Shown piece after piece: positions 35,836-45,400 of a stretch of DNA of 64,000 bases. Each line of letters starts with the position of its first letter. The first letter of the stretch is position 1. The notes under the pieces were generated by a model that saw nothing but the letters and a program-made list of their open reading frames with translations, was not told the DNA's origin and did no database searches. Source of the DNA: Pseudomonas sp. MYb118 (GTDB lineage Bacteria; Pseudomonadota; Gammaproteobacteria; Pseudomonadales; Pseudomonadaceae); NCBI RefSeq assembly GCF_040947875.1, contig NZ_JBFRXN010000002.1, positions 2,790,001-2,854,000 of the forward strand. Reading direction: 5' to 3'. The position numbers were made by a program, and so were the translations under genes.

Positions 35836-37182
35836 ATGACGAGCGTAACGACAGAGCAGGTCAGCCCGCAGACGTTGAGAAGGGTGATCGTGGCCGCCGG
35901 GATCGGCAATTTCGTCGAGTGGTTCGACTTCGCAGTCTATGGCTTCCTGGCCACGACCATCGCCCAGCAGTTTTTTCCCAGTGGCGACGCCAGTGCCGCC
36001 TTGCTCAAGACGTTTGCCGTGTTCGCCGTGGCGTTTGCCTTTCGGCCCTTGGGCGGGCTGTTCTTCGGCATGTTGGGTGACAAGATCGGTCGCAAGCGCA
36101 CCCTGGCGATGACGATCCTGTTGATGGCCGGCGCGACGACGCTGATCGGCCTGCTGCCCACCTACGCCGCGATTGGGGTCATGGCGCCGATCCTGCTATC
36201 ACTGATCCGTTGCGCCCAGGGTTTTTCCGCCGGGGGCGAGTACGCGGGGGCCTGTGCTTATTTAATGGAGCACGCGCCGAGCGACAAACGCGCCTGGTAC
36301 GGCAGCTTCATTCCGGTGTCGACGTTTTCCGCCTTCGCCGCGGCGGCGGTGGTGGCCTATGCACTGGAGGCATCGCTGTCGGCGGAAGCCATGGGCAGTT
36401 GGGGCTGGCGCCTGCCGTTCCTGATCGCCGCGCCGCTGGGGCTGGTAGGCCTCTACCTGCGCTGGAAGCTCGATGAGACGCCTGCCTTCCAGGCCGTGAC
36501 CGAAGAACACGCCGTGGCACATTCCCCGCTCAAGGAAACCCTGCGCAACCACGGCGCCGCCATTTGCTACCTGGGCGCGTTCGTGTCGCTCACGGCGCTG
36601 TCGTTCTACATGTTCACCACCTACTTCGCCACCTACCGGCAAGTCGCCGGCGGCCTGAGCCGCGCCACCGCGTTGCTGGTGTCGCTGATCGCCTTGCTGT
36701 TCGCCGCGGCAATCTGCCCACTGGCCGGGCTATATTCAGACCGGGTTGGCCGGCGAAAAACCGTGGCCACCGCCTGCATCCTGCTGATTGTGGTCGTGTA
36801 TCCGTCGTTCCTGATGGCCAGCTCCGGCTCGTTCGTCGCCTCCATCGTCGGCGTGATGCTGCTGGCGATCGGCGCCGTCCTGTGCGGCGTGGTCACGGCC
36901 GCCCTGCTGTCGGAAGTCTTCCCGACCCGCACCCGCTACACCGCCTCGGCGATCACCTACAACATGGCCTACACAATCTTCGGCGGCACCGCGCCATTGG
37001 TCGCCACCTGGCTGATCACCACCACCGGCAGCAACCTGTCACCGGCGTTCTACCTCATTGCGATTTCGTTGTTGGCACTGGCTGGTGGATTGGCGTTGCC
37101 GGAGACGTCGCGAATTTCCCTGCACGAGGTGGCGACGGAAGAGAAGGGCGCGGTCTTAGGTGCGCCGGCGAGAAACGCGTAA
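35836..37182 (+). CDS. MHS-family MFS transporter (ProP-like)
   Basis: The 448-residue product has twelve predicted membrane helices and metabolite:H+ symporter signatures: GNFVEWFDFAVYGF in helix 1, GDKIGRKRTLAMTI in loop 2-3, and RCAQGFSAGGEYAGA in helix 4. Family members import osmolytes, dicarboxylates or aromatic acids by proton symport in the inner membrane. GAGGTG before ATG 35836 supports this start over one eight codons earlier. The substrate cannot be assigned. A terminator follows at 37206. Confidence 0.9.
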   Translation: MTSVTTEQVSPQTLRRVIVAAGIGNFVEWFDFAVYGFLATTIAQQFFPSGDASAALLKTFAVFAVAFAFRPLGGLFFGMLGDKIGRKRTLAMTILLMAGATTLIGLLPTYAAIGVMAPILLSLIRCAQGFSAGGEYAGACAYLMEHAPSDKRAWYGSFIPVSTFSAFAAAAVVAYALEASLSAEAMGSWGWRLPFLIAAPLGLVGLYLRWKLDETPAFQAVTEEHAVAHSPLKETLRNHGAAICYLGAFVSLTALSFYMFTTYFATYRQVAGGLSRATALLVSLIALLFAAAICPLAGLYSDRVGRRKTVATACILLIVVVYPSFLMASSGSFVASIVGVMLLAIGAVLCGVVTAALLSEVFPTRTRYTASAITYNMAYTIFGGTAPLVATWLITTTGSNLSPAFYLIAISLLALAGGLALPETSRISLHEVATEEKGAVLGAPARNA

Positions 37183-37205
37183 AAAATAGAAAAAGCCAAA
37201 CCCAG

Positions 37206-37232
37206 AAAAACCGGCCAACAAGCCGGTTTCTC
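37206..37232 (+). terminator. rho-independent terminator after the MHS transporter
   Basis: AAACCGGC (37208-37215) pairs with GCCGGTTT (37222-37229), with an A run before and T-rich sequence after. Confidence 0.8.
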
Positions 37233-37248
37233 TGTTACCCCCTCTCCC

Positions 37249-37273
37249 TGTAGGAGCGAGCTTGCTGGCGATG
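37249..37273. repeat. single REP unit
   Basis: CTGTAGGAGCGAGCTTGCTG followed by GCGATGG, with one mismatch in the palindrome. It is followed by the TCTTCAACGATAACGC spacer seen at other REP sites, but no inverted partner remains. Confidence 0.8.
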
Positions 37274-37349
37274 GTCTTCAACGATAACGCCAATACCCAG
37301 ACATGCCACCGTCACCAACCAAACCCACCCCCACAGCCCAACACCAGCC

Positions 37350-37664
37350 TTAACCCGCAGCCTCTGTCTCAGCCGCCCGCTTAGCCGCAGCCCCCCGATC
37401 CCACTCCAACACCTTCACCGCATCATCCACCAACGCCTTACTCATCGACGTCAGGTAATGCGCAGCCCAGGCGTGATAATCCAAATCCCGCGCATAAGCC
37501 GCATCCTTGCTCAGCGCCTTGGCGAGAAACAGAAAATCAGAGGCCATGCTCAACGCATCCACGAGCGGCACACCGCGAGTGACATGGAACAGCGGATCGT
37601 CAGAACCGGTAGAGTAAATGGCCGGGGTCAAACCGATGGTTTTGAGTTCGGGTTGCTCGGTCAT
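37350..37664 (-). CDS. DUF3077 domain protein
   Basis: The 104-residue product carries the DUF3077 pattern LFHVTRGVPLVDALSMASDFLFLAKAL (about residues 24-51) followed by a helical tail rich in Ala/Glu/Lys. ATG 37664 (MTEQPELKTIG) is chosen, as the upstream 39 codons are proline-rich and unlike the domain. The family is common in Pseudomonas, often near stress or accessory genes, and has no known function. It lies at the left edge of the accessory island. Confidence 0.75.
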   Translation of the reverse strand: MTEQPELKTIGLTPAIYSTGSDDPLFHVTRGVPLVDALSMASDFLFLAKALSKDAAYARDLDYHAWAAHYLTSMSKALVDDAVKVLEWDRGAAAKRAAETEAAG

Positions 37665-38280
37665 TGGACACCTCCGCAGATGCAGGGGTGGTGGGGGAGG
37701 GTGGAACGTGGACGGGAGAGCCAGATTACAGACGGATTTGTACTGCACATAGTGAAGCTCCTTAATTTCAAGAGCCGCCACAATTCGTTACCAAGCGAAT
37801 GGGTGGCAGCTGTGCGCAGGTTGGTAAACCGGGAAATCAAGGAAACCGGCACGTCCGAAGACGTCCCACGCACAGCCGCCATAACGCAGATCGCAGGCGA
37901 AAAAAAGCGCCTGCGAACGCAGAGCACTGTTGCGCAGTGATTTACCTCGGGTTACCAAGCCCGGCCGCTGAATTGGCAGCGACGTAAGGAGGTTATCGCC
38001 CGGAAGGCTTTCCCGCAACCGTCAGCATTACGGGTGATAAATCAGCCCTTCGCCGGAAAAACTCAGAGGAATCAAGGCACAACAGCACTTCTGTAGGCAT
38101 GCGGGTGTATATCACGAAAACCATTGAAACAAACCTCTGTCAGGTGGCAACACTTTGCCTCTGCCGGCAAATCGCTGCACCTAACCCCCCAGCTAATCAG
38201 CAAACACCCCGCAAAACAGCGCTCAAACCAATTGGCCTGCCTTTTGCTCAACCGCTCATTAACCACAAAGGAGCGGCAAA
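37665..38280. other. gene-poor region at the island's left edge
   Basis: This gap of about 615 bp has no frame with a ribosome site and protein-like composition. Its right end (from about 38190) resembles the sequence before the degenerate gene copy at 44820, so the duplicated segment begins here. Confidence 0.5.
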
Positions 38281-38700
38281 ATGATCGGAAGCAACCTCCC
38301 CATGCTGGACTACGTCAAAGAGTTCAGAAAGTCACTGGAAAACGGCACAGTAAAGACCGCCCGATTCGTGCTCGACAACGCGACCCCGGAAATCCAGGCA
38401 AAGCTCGATCAGCGATTCGTCCAGGACGAGATAGATTTAAAACAGCTGATAAAACACCATCAGGCGAATCCAAGCTGGGCAACGTTCGATGACCAGAACA
38501 ATTCCGTCGAATTCCCGGATGTGCAGTCCCTCAGCAAGAGCGATGCGTCGCACATACTGAGTGGCCTAAAACACCTGATGGACATCGGGCGTTTGGATGG
38601 CAAAACCGTCAACGCTACGAATGGCGGTCTGTCGACTAACGACGTAGCGGACTATAAAGACTGGTTGTTGGCTCGTATGGGGGTGGATGAAACGGCGTAA
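38281..38700 (+). CDS. hypothetical protein, duplicated at both island ends
   Basis: The 139-residue product (MIGSNLPMLDYVKEFRKSLENG...) is soluble, with no signal peptide and no recognised domain. The N-terminal half is helical, and the C-terminal half has SLSKSDASHILSGLKHLMDIG and TNDVADYKDWLLARMG. GGAG lies before the ATG. A second, degenerate copy lies at 44884-45301 in the same orientation. Its function is unknown; the duplication suggests it was carried or copied with the island. Confidence 0.7.
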   Translation: MIGSNLPMLDYVKEFRKSLENGTVKTARFVLDNATPEIQAKLDQRFVQDEIDLKQLIKHHQANPSWATFDDQNNSVEFPDVQSLSKSDASHILSGLKHLMDIGRLDGKTVNATNGGLSTNDVADYKDWLLARMGVDETA

Positions 38701-38828
38701 GCCCCGAGGCAGAAGCCAATCATCAAAGTAAACGGACGCTTTCGAGCCTTCAGTTTCGTTGTCAGTTCGCTTTCACTAAGCGCCCGGACTGGCCTTGGGT
38801 CAATTCAAACAGGAAAAGGTGTGACGAC

Positions 38829-39251
38829 ATGGCGGCAGATATAGCCTGTCCTGTGATTCTGCGTTCTCGTGAAACTCTGGAAGTCCTGGCGTTTGAGCAC
38901 CCGTTAGCCGGCCTGCAACTGGTCAAAGGCAGTGTGGGGCCCGGTGAGTCAACCGACATGGCTGCCGTGCGAGAGCTCATGGAAGAAGCTGGGATTCAAT
39001 CCGAGGTATTGAGAAATTTGGGTGAGTGGCGTGCCATGGAAACGGGGCACACGTGGGCATTTCATGAATGCCATGTTGCCCTAGACCTTCCCGATACTTG
39101 GGTGCATTTTGCCAACGATGATGGAGGCCATGAATTCAGGTTTTTTTGGCATCCACTGATGAGTGAGCCTACTGAAAAATGGCATCAGGTTTTCAAGGAT
39201 GCTTTGAGTTTTCTCAGGTCTTCCATTGCTGATGATTTTCATCGAGATTGA
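38829..39251 (+). CDS. NUDIX hydrolase
   Basis: The 140-residue product has a complete Nudix box: GSVGPGE, seven residues, then RELMEEAGI (about residues 39-62, consensus Gx5Ex7REUxEExGU). The family hydrolyses nucleoside diphosphates linked to another moiety. It is tentatively a single gene at the left part of the island, followed by a weak hairpin. A standalone Nudix enzyme next to defence genes could clean up modified nucleotides, but a link is not shown. Confidence 0.88.
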   Translation: MAADIACPVILRSRETLEVLAFEHPLAGLQLVKGSVGPGESTDMAAVRELMEEAGIQSEVLRNLGEWRAMETGHTWAFHECHVALDLPDTWVHFANDDGGHEFRFFWHPLMSEPTEKWHQVFKDALSFLRSSIADDFHRD

Positions 39252-39731
39252 ATGGAAAACTGAATAAAAAATCGGACGCAAAAAGCCGGCCCAACTGGCC
39301 GATTTGTTCATTGCAAAAGCCTAGAGCTAGGACGTGAGGCTGCGACTCCGTCTAACATCCCGCGCCGAAGGTAACCACATAAAAAACCTCAAAATTTTCA
39401 GCGTCATGCGCCCATAAGTCGAAATCATACTAAAGGATGATGATGTGTAGTGGACGGCGAGATGGCAAAATAGTAGCTTCATGGTGGAGCGCTTTTATCG
39501 GTGTTGATCTATGAGTTCCATTTGCATTTCGTGAAGGAAGACGGCATGCGTGCTTACCCCCTCTTAGCCTGTATTGACGTACTTCTAGATATTGAAATTG
39601 TCGAAAATAGTACGCGTAACGAATTCTCGGGAATGCTTATAACTCGAACGGAAAACTATAATTTAGGTTTTTCAATCTCTAGGCATATAAAATTTAGATT
39701 AAGGTGAAGTTTCAAGGAGGAGTGTGTTGCC
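39252..39731. other. AT-rich gap before the Hachiman operon
   Basis: A weak hairpin (AAATCGG...CCGATTT with a GGCC core) at about 39276-39306 may end the NUDIX transcript. A 68-codon GTG-start frame at 39501-39707 is open but has no ribosome site or recognisable domain. The 3' end has AAGGAGG serving hamA. The promoter of the defence operon should be here. Confidence 0.5.
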
Positions 39732-40598
39732 ATGAAGCACCCCGATAATTTTTTGAGCATTGTTTTTCATCGTTCAGCTGATGTTGGCGATGATCTTGCA
39801 CTTTGTGCGGGGTTTGAAAGAGGGGAGTGGAGAAGTGACCAATTCGCCGATCATGTGATTGAGTGGCTGCCCGAGTTTGCGCTGAGCTACTCTGAAATAA
39901 ATGAAATAGGTCATCATAACGCGTTGCGATTGATAAAAAGAGCAGCAAAAATAGTTTATGATACGGCAAAGTATGGTTCTCGTGGTGAGTTTGGTGAAGT
40001 TTTGCTGCATATAGCAATACGACAGGTTTATCAGACTTTGCCGGCAATTAATAAAATTTATTACAAAAGCTCAGTGAATGAAACTGTCAAGGGCTTTGAT
40101 GCTGTTCATGTTGTAAAAAAAGAAAGTGGTTTGGAGCTCTGGGTAGGGGAGACTAAGTTCTATAATACTGTTTCTAAGGCAATATATGATGTTTCCAAGG
40201 AAATAATAGAGCATTTAGAGACGGACTATCTTAAATCTGAATTTATTTTAATTAGGAATAAGATAGACCCCCAGTGGCCTGAGGCAACTGAACTTAAAGA
40301 GCTACTGCATGAAAATACGTCTCTGGATAAGGTGTTTGAGCGGGCTTGTATCCCGGTTCTCTTAACTTATGATAGCAAAGTTGTGAGCGAAGGTGGGGCT
40401 GACAAGGAGTATGAGAAAAACATCCAGAATGAAGTAGCTGAAGCTTATACCTCTATGCGAAGTAAGCTAAATGAGCAATACCTAGCGAGGTTCTCCACGG
40501 CTTTACCGATCACTGTTCATGTGATTCTCATTCCATTAAAAGAAAAGAAAGAACTGGTTTCGGCTCTAGATAAACGTCTAAAGGCATTGCAGATATGA
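39732..40598 (+). CDS. hamA: Hachiman defence protein HamA (DUF1837 nuclease)
   Basis: The 288-residue product matches the DUF1837 family: GEFGEVLLHIAIRQVY (E89), YYKSSVNETVKGFDAVHVV (D123) and LELWVGETKFY (E140, K142) form a PD-(D/E)xK-like nuclease core. HamA is the effector nuclease of the two-gene Hachiman anti-phage system. AAGGAGG lies 11 bases before the start. Its stop overlaps the helicase start by ATGA. The coding sequence is AT-rich compared with the chromosome, which indicates horizontal transfer. Confidence 0.88.
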   Translation: MKHPDNFLSIVFHRSADVGDDLALCAGFERGEWRSDQFADHVIEWLPEFALSYSEINEIGHHNALRLIKRAAKIVYDTAKYGSRGEFGEVLLHIAIRQVYQTLPAINKIYYKSSVNETVKGFDAVHVVKKESGLELWVGETKFYNTVSKAIYDVSKEIIEHLETDYLKSEFILIRNKIDPQWPEATELKELLHENTSLDKVFERACIPVLLTYDSKVVSEGGADKEYEKNIQNEVAEAYTSMRSKLNEQYLARFSTALPITVHVILIPLKEKKELVSALDKRLKALQI

Positions 40599-42760
40599 TG
40601 GATAATCAAGCTATGCGGAAAGAGTTGAGAGAGGATGAATGGGTAAATAAGCCGTTCAAAATGCTTTCAGTGATATCCACGGTTTGCTCTAGAGATTTGG
40701 AACTGGGGCGTGAGTTTGTAATCAGAGCACTTGAAAAGCGAGAGTTGTTGGAGATTGAATATCAGAATATTGTCGATGAATTAGCCATGCAGGTCGGACT
40801 GTATCCCTATGCCTCAGATCTTGAGGGGTTATCATTGCGTAGCGCTATTATTCATGCAAGTAACCGAGCAGAAAGGGAGATGGAAAAGTATGTACTTCAC
40901 AGTTCGCAGAGTAGAATTCTAAGGCGGCTTATAGGTGGTGAATCAATTATTCTAAGCGCTCCTACGTCGTTTGGGAAAAGTTTGCTCATCGACGTAGTTA
41001 TATCCGAGAAAGACTTTTCAAATATTGTATTGATTTTACCTACATTGGCCTTAGTTGAGGAGACTCGCCGTCGAATGTCAAGGTTCGGTGGTCGATACAA
41101 TATTATCACTACGGGAAACCAAGCCGTAGGCGAGCGAAATATTTTTGTTTTGACTCAGGAACGTTATTTGGCCATTGAGGCGCAAATACCTAGTGTTGAT
41201 TTTTTTGCAATTGACGAATTTTACAAATTGTCGATTTCTGGCGAGGGTGATAGAGCGACACTCCTCAACCAGGCACTGTTAAAACTCGTTAAAACTGGCG
41301 CTCAGTTTTATATGCTCGGCCCTTCGATTAGATCTATACCTGAAGTCGTTAAAGAACGGTTGAGATGTACATTTTGTGTTGAAGATTTTCAGACTGTTGC
41401 AGTGGAACTGAATGTCATAAGCAAGGAACCTTATAGAGAGGAGGCATTCGCGGCGCTTTTAGACCGTCTGACTGGGCAGACTTTAGTTTATTGTCAGTCT
41501 CCTGCAAGTACTAGAAAATTATTAAGTAAGTACTTGCAAATTAGGACTGTGGGAGTTTCTGAAGATGAAGAGTTGCTTGAAGCTGCGAAATGGACGTCAC
41601 AACACTATCATGATGAATGGTTGGTTTCGGTTGCATTGCAGCATGGGATAGGGATACATCATGGTAGGCTTCCAAGATCGTTGGGTCGATTTATGATCAG
41701 GGCTTTTGAAGAGGGGAAGTTGAAGATGCTTCTCTGTACTTCTACATTGATTGAGGGAGTAAATACGGCTGCGAAAAATGTCGTGGTTTATGACGGGGTT
41801 CTGAATAGAAAACCTTTAGATTTTTTTACCTTCAATAATATCAAAGGGCGCTCGGGACGGATGTTTAAGCACTTTGTAGGAAGTGTTTATTGTTTCGATT
41901 CTCCTCCTGAGGAAGATTTGCCATTTGTAGATATACCGTCATTTAATCCGACGAATACTACTCCGGGTAGCATACTGATTAATATTCCGGGTGAGATCGT
42001 TCCGGCTGGGTTGCTTAGTAAACTTGAATTATTCACTAAGCAGGATTTGCTGCCGCTGGCTATTTTAAGAAAGTTGTCAGGTGTGGAGCCTGAGTATTTG
42101 CTGGAAACGGCAAATTTTTTGTATGGTTTAGATGTTAGAGAGTTACAAAAGTTGGTCTGGTCGAGTAGGCCTCAATATGATGATATAAAGGCTACCTCAG
42201 AAATTATATGGAAGCAACTGGGTGGGGGTAGTGTTGCTCGGCAGAGCTCAATGCGCTCATCTTCAATGATGACTATGTATGTCTGGAGGCTGTACGCTCT
42301 TAGAAGTGTTCCTCGGTTTCGAAAAGAAATGATAAACAGCCAGATCAAATTTGGTACTTCACCTGATGATGCTGTAGAGAATGTTCTTGCCTTCCTTCGT
42401 GGTTGGGCATCTTTCAACTATCCGAAGTATCTGATTGCCTTGAATGAGGTTTTAAATGTTGTCTTGAATAAGCGAGGTCTTAAAGGGGCGAATTACACTG
42501 CGTTCGCTGCATTAATTGAGCACTTATTTCAACCTAGTTCGTTTTCTACACTTGAGGAGTACGGGCTTCCGACAGAAATATCTGAAAAACTTATGAATGG
42601 TCGTGTGTTTTCAAAAGATGATGGTCTTGAGTTTGTAGTAAATACATTGAAGGATAGAGAATTGGGCGGTTACGCTGACGGGGTTTTTGAAAAGCGTGTC
42701 ATTGAGGATTTTCAAGAGGGCATTGGGTCAAACATTAGATCGGTAAAAAATAGAATATGA
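40595..42760 (+). CDS. hamB: Hachiman defence protein HamB (SF2 helicase)
   Basis: The 721-residue product is a superfamily 2 helicase: Walker A APTSFGKS (122-129), motif Ia LPTLALVEE, Walker B DEFY (207-210), motif V-like LCTSTLIEGVNTAAKNVVVYD, and motif VI GRSGRMFKHFVG. The C-terminal ~250 residues are helical and lack a known domain. HamB guards or senses DNA and controls the HamA nuclease. Translation is coupled to hamA by a 4-base overlap. The pair is complete, with all core motifs kept. Confidence 0.88.
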   Translation: MMDNQAMRKELREDEWVNKPFKMLSVISTVCSRDLELGREFVIRALEKRELLEIEYQNIVDELAMQVGLYPYASDLEGLSLRSAIIHASNRAEREMEKYVLHSSQSRILRRLIGGESIILSAPTSFGKSLLIDVVISEKDFSNIVLILPTLALVEETRRRMSRFGGRYNIITTGNQAVGERNIFVLTQERYLAIEAQIPSVDFFAIDEFYKLSISGEGDRATLLNQALLKLVKTGAQFYMLGPSIRSIPEVVKERLRCTFCVEDFQTVAVELNVISKEPYREEAFAALLDRLTGQTLVYCQSPASTRKLLSKYLQIRTVGVSEDEELLEAAKWTSQHYHDEWLVSVALQHGIGIHHGRLPRSLGRFMIRAFEEGKLKMLLCTSTLIEGVNTAAKNVVVYDGVLNRKPLDFFTFNNIKGRSGRMFKHFVGSVYCFDSPPEEDLPFVDIPSFNPTNTTPGSILINIPGEIVPAGLLSKLELFTKQDLLPLAILRKLSGVEPEYLLETANFLYGLDVRELQKLVWSSRPQYDDIKATSEIIWKQLGGGSVARQSSMRSSSMMTMYVWRLYALRSVPRFRKEMINSQIKFGTSPDDAVENVLAFLRGWASFNYPKYLIALNEVLNVVLNKRGLKGANYTAFAALIEHLFQPSSFSTLEEYGLPTEISEKLMNGRVFSKDDGLEFVVNTLKDRELGGYADGVFEKRVIEDFQEGIGSNIRSVKNRI

Positions 42761-42889
42761 TGGGCTTATGATTTCTGAAGGGTAAAATTTTGGTTGTCTG
42801 GGTGTGGGATTTATAATGGTTAGACATAAATTTTCAGTGCTTTCATTTGAAGTTTTTTATTCTTAATTTCTGGATTTTTGAGGTGAGAG

Positions 42890-43555
42890 ATGGGAGTGTC
42901 TAAGCCGGTTGTGTTGCCAAGTATTTCTTTTAAAAAGCAGGGTGACGCGGATGTGTTTTTTAAGGCAATTCTTGACCGATATGAAGATGGAGAATACTTA
43001 GAAAGTACAGATGAGGAGTATGTCTACGAGCTCCTTCAGAGGCACCCTGAATCTGAATCAAAAATTGGATGCGGAGCCCTTGGGATTTATCGCGATCGCT
43101 CAGCGGATCACCCATCTAGCTGTTTTCACGTGCATAGAGTTGACGGTTCCAAGACGGATTTTTCCTACAAAGCTTGTGTCAGAGCCTCTGCGCCTAGTTT
43201 GAAGGCGCGTTTCTATGAAGCTTGTCAGAGATCTATCGCGAGTACCGTTTCTGCTCAAAAGAAACTTGCATTTGAATCGGCGGGAGGCGAAATTCCTTGT
43301 TTTAAAACTGGAGTGTCAACGACCTTTACTACTTCTGACTATCGGCATACTGATCCTAGGTTCAGAGATATTGTTGAAAATTTTATTGAGATTAACAGGA
43401 TTGTGATGTCAGAGTCTCTTCTTTCTAAATCGGGTGATATGCAGTACTCGACCATCTTTGTAGATCCTGTCATGGCCGATAATTTTGTTAGTTACCACTC
43501 GTCTGTGGCAAAACTTCAAGTTTTTAAACGTTACGAAATTCCAGTTTTTGCTTAG
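42890..43555 (+). CDS. DCL family (DUF3223) protein
   Basis: The 221-residue product shows the DCL/DUF3223 pattern: DADVFFKAILDRYEDGEYL, LLQRHPESESKIGCGALG, then SCFHVHRVDGSKTDFSYKAC (residues about 18-110). Plant DCL acts in plastid rRNA maturation. Bacterial members often sit in defence or mobile islands, with unproven roles. The C-terminal half (110-221) is unassigned, with a TDPRFRDIVENFIEIN stretch. It has low GC, lies 129 bases after hamB, and is probably a separate unit with the FRG gene. Confidence 0.7.
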   Translation: MGVSKPVVLPSISFKKQGDADVFFKAILDRYEDGEYLESTDEEYVYELLQRHPESESKIGCGALGIYRDRSADHPSSCFHVHRVDGSKTDFSYKACVRASAPSLKARFYEACQRSIASTVSAQKKLAFESAGGEIPCFKTGVSTTFTTSDYRHTDPRFRDIVENFIEINRIVMSESLLSKSGDMQYSTIFVDPVMADNFVSYHSSVAKLQVFKRYEIPVFA

Positions 43556-43632
43556 AAATTGGTCTGTGCATTCAGTGTGCTAGATTGTTAAATTAAGCTT
43601 GTGTTGTCGTGTGCGCACGGAAGGAGTGTAAG

Positions 43633-44367
43633 TTGAGATTTTCAGGCGAAATAAATTCTTTTGATGATTTTCGCGCAATTGTTCGAGGGATAACGCCTGA
43701 TGAAAGGTATTTTTTTCGCGGGGAAGGGCGTGATTATTATTCATTGATCCCTAAAGTGGGGAGGGTTGGACGGTCGCTGCTGCCGCTGGCCTACTATGAC
43801 GAAAAGACAATTTTTGATCGGTTCAAAAATCAAGCTATTGGCTTGGTGGAATCTATACCATCGAGCGAGTGGGAGTGGCTCGCGTTAGCCCAGCATCACG
43901 GCTTACCTACGCGGTTATTAGATTGGTCAACTAATCCATTAGTGGCGCTTTATTTTGCAGTTGCGGAGCCAATGGGCAACGTGGATCTCAAGAGAGAGCA
44001 GGTGACGATTTCGGCATATCAAGGCGATGCAGCATTCTATTTCCTTACAATAAAATCTGCATTTATAGATACAAGTATTGTTCGGAATCCGCTAGCGCAT
44101 AAATATGTTGGCGTCTTTAAACCACCTCATGTTACGCATAGAATTAGGGCTCAGTCTGGTCTGTTCACGATACAGCCCGATCCTCATGAGCCACTTAATG
44201 AAAGGCTTAAAAGTCGCGCAGTTCGGAAGTATAGAATCCCTTGTGCTGCGCGGGAGGAGATACGGCGAGAATTGAGGTTGTTTGGTGTACATCAGGCATC
44301 TATTTATCCTGATCTTGATGGGGTGGCGGGTTATTTGCAGAGCATGTTTTTAGAGCGACAGAGTTAG
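43633..44367 (+). CDS. FRG-domain protein
   Basis: The product (244 residues from TTG 43633, which follows AAGGAG by six bases; a GTG start at 43609 is also open) has the FRG domain: FFRGEGRDYYSLIPKVGR and QHHGLPTRLLDWSTNPLVALYFAV. FRG proteins occur widely near phage-defence genes; the conserved charged residues suggest an enzyme, but the activity is not established. It lies 77 bases after the DCL gene on the same strand and shares its low GC content. Confidence 0.82.
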   Translation: MRFSGEINSFDDFRAIVRGITPDERYFFRGEGRDYYSLIPKVGRVGRSLLPLAYYDEKTIFDRFKNQAIGLVESIPSSEWEWLALAQHHGLPTRLLDWSTNPLVALYFAVAEPMGNVDLKREQVTISAYQGDAAFYFLTIKSAFIDTSIVRNPLAHKYVGVFKPPHVTHRIRAQSGLFTIQPDPHEPLNERLKSRAVRKYRIPCAAREEIRRELRLFGVHQASIYPDLDGVAGYLQSMFLERQS

Positions 44368-44883
44368 TTGCTGGGCTTTTGTAGGGCTGTCAAGTTGTTG
44401 ATGATAAAGGATTCCGTGTAATGGCCGTGGCAGGGAGTATGCCGCTTACCAGTGTTCAGAATTAAAGAAACTTTAGGTCGATATAAATTCGCACGGCGTG
44501 CATTCGGTGTAGGCCTGATCTCGTTATTTATTTCTTTAGCCTTTAATTCCGAATAGGTTGGTGCATTTCTAATCGCCATCCCCTGTTTCATGGTGGTGGG
44601 GAACTTATTTTGTTTAGCGGAGTAATTAGAAAAAGTCGATGCGAGAAATGTAACCTGGGATAATAATTCACGGTCGTAATTTAGGTGTGTTATTTCTCGA
44701 ATTTATCCTCTTGTTTTCTAAGTGCGGAAGTGGGTGTATTCAGCTTTCAGTGAAGTCTTGACTCTGGCGGCGAATCCATGACTCTAACCGCCTCTCCATA
44801 TTCCAGTACTTCAGCAATCAAGTGCGCCAGTCGATTGGCCGACCTTTTACCTAACCGCTCAACACCCACATAGCAACGGCAAA

Positions 44884-45301
44884 GTTATCGTAAGCAACTT
44901 ACCTCGCCAAACGATATCAACGAGCTCAAAAGGTCTCTGCAAAATGGCACGGCAACCGCCACCCGGTTTGAAGTCGGCAACACTATGTTGGAAACCCAAG
45001 CAAAGGTCGATTAAGCTTTCTTTTGATACTGAGCTCGGTTTAGAAGCAGACACAAAGTTTTCAAACTAACCTGCGCAGGGCGACGTTCGATGGCCAGAAC
45101 AACGCTGTCGAATTGCCGGATGTGCAGTCCCTCAACAAGAGCAATGCTTCGCACATATTGAACGGCCTAAAGCACTTGATGGGAATCGGGCGCCTCTATG
45201 GCAAAACCATCAATGCTACGAATGGCGGAGTGTCGACCAACAGCGTAGCGGACTACCAGGACTGGTTGCTGGCGCGCATGGAGATTGATGAAACGGCGTA
45301 A
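44884..45301 (+). pseudogene. degenerate second copy of the 38281 gene
   Basis: Sequence from about 44820 aligns by eye with that before and within the gene at 38281. The start ATG is changed (GTTATC for ATGATC), the middle is shifted, and the last 62 codons (45113-45301) stay open, with LNKSNASHILNGLKHLMGIG matching LSKSDASHILSGLKHLMDIG. It is in the same orientation as the intact copy, so the two bracket the island as direct repeats. Between 44370 and 44880 I see no other gene. Confidence 0.75.
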
Positions 45302-45334
45302 ACCCCAGGTAAAAGCCGATTTCCAGACACAAAA

Positions 45335-45357
45335 AAACCGGCTCAAAAGGCCGGTTT
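45335..45357. terminator. terminator shared by island end and tRNA-Leu
   Basis: AAACCGGC (45335-45342) pairs with GCCGGTTT (45350-45357), with an A run on the left and T-rich sequence on the right. It lies 44 bases beyond the 3' end of the minus-strand tRNA, so it works for that gene and for plus-strand transcripts. Confidence 0.8.
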
Positions 45358-45400
45358 CTTCATTCCGAAAGCCCGGTAACGGCTTTCGTCTACTGCTATA

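Noticed and set aside
39501-39707. 68-codon frame before hamA
   Set aside because: It has a GTG start without a ribosome site, no domain, and lies in AT-rich sequence where short frames arise by chance.
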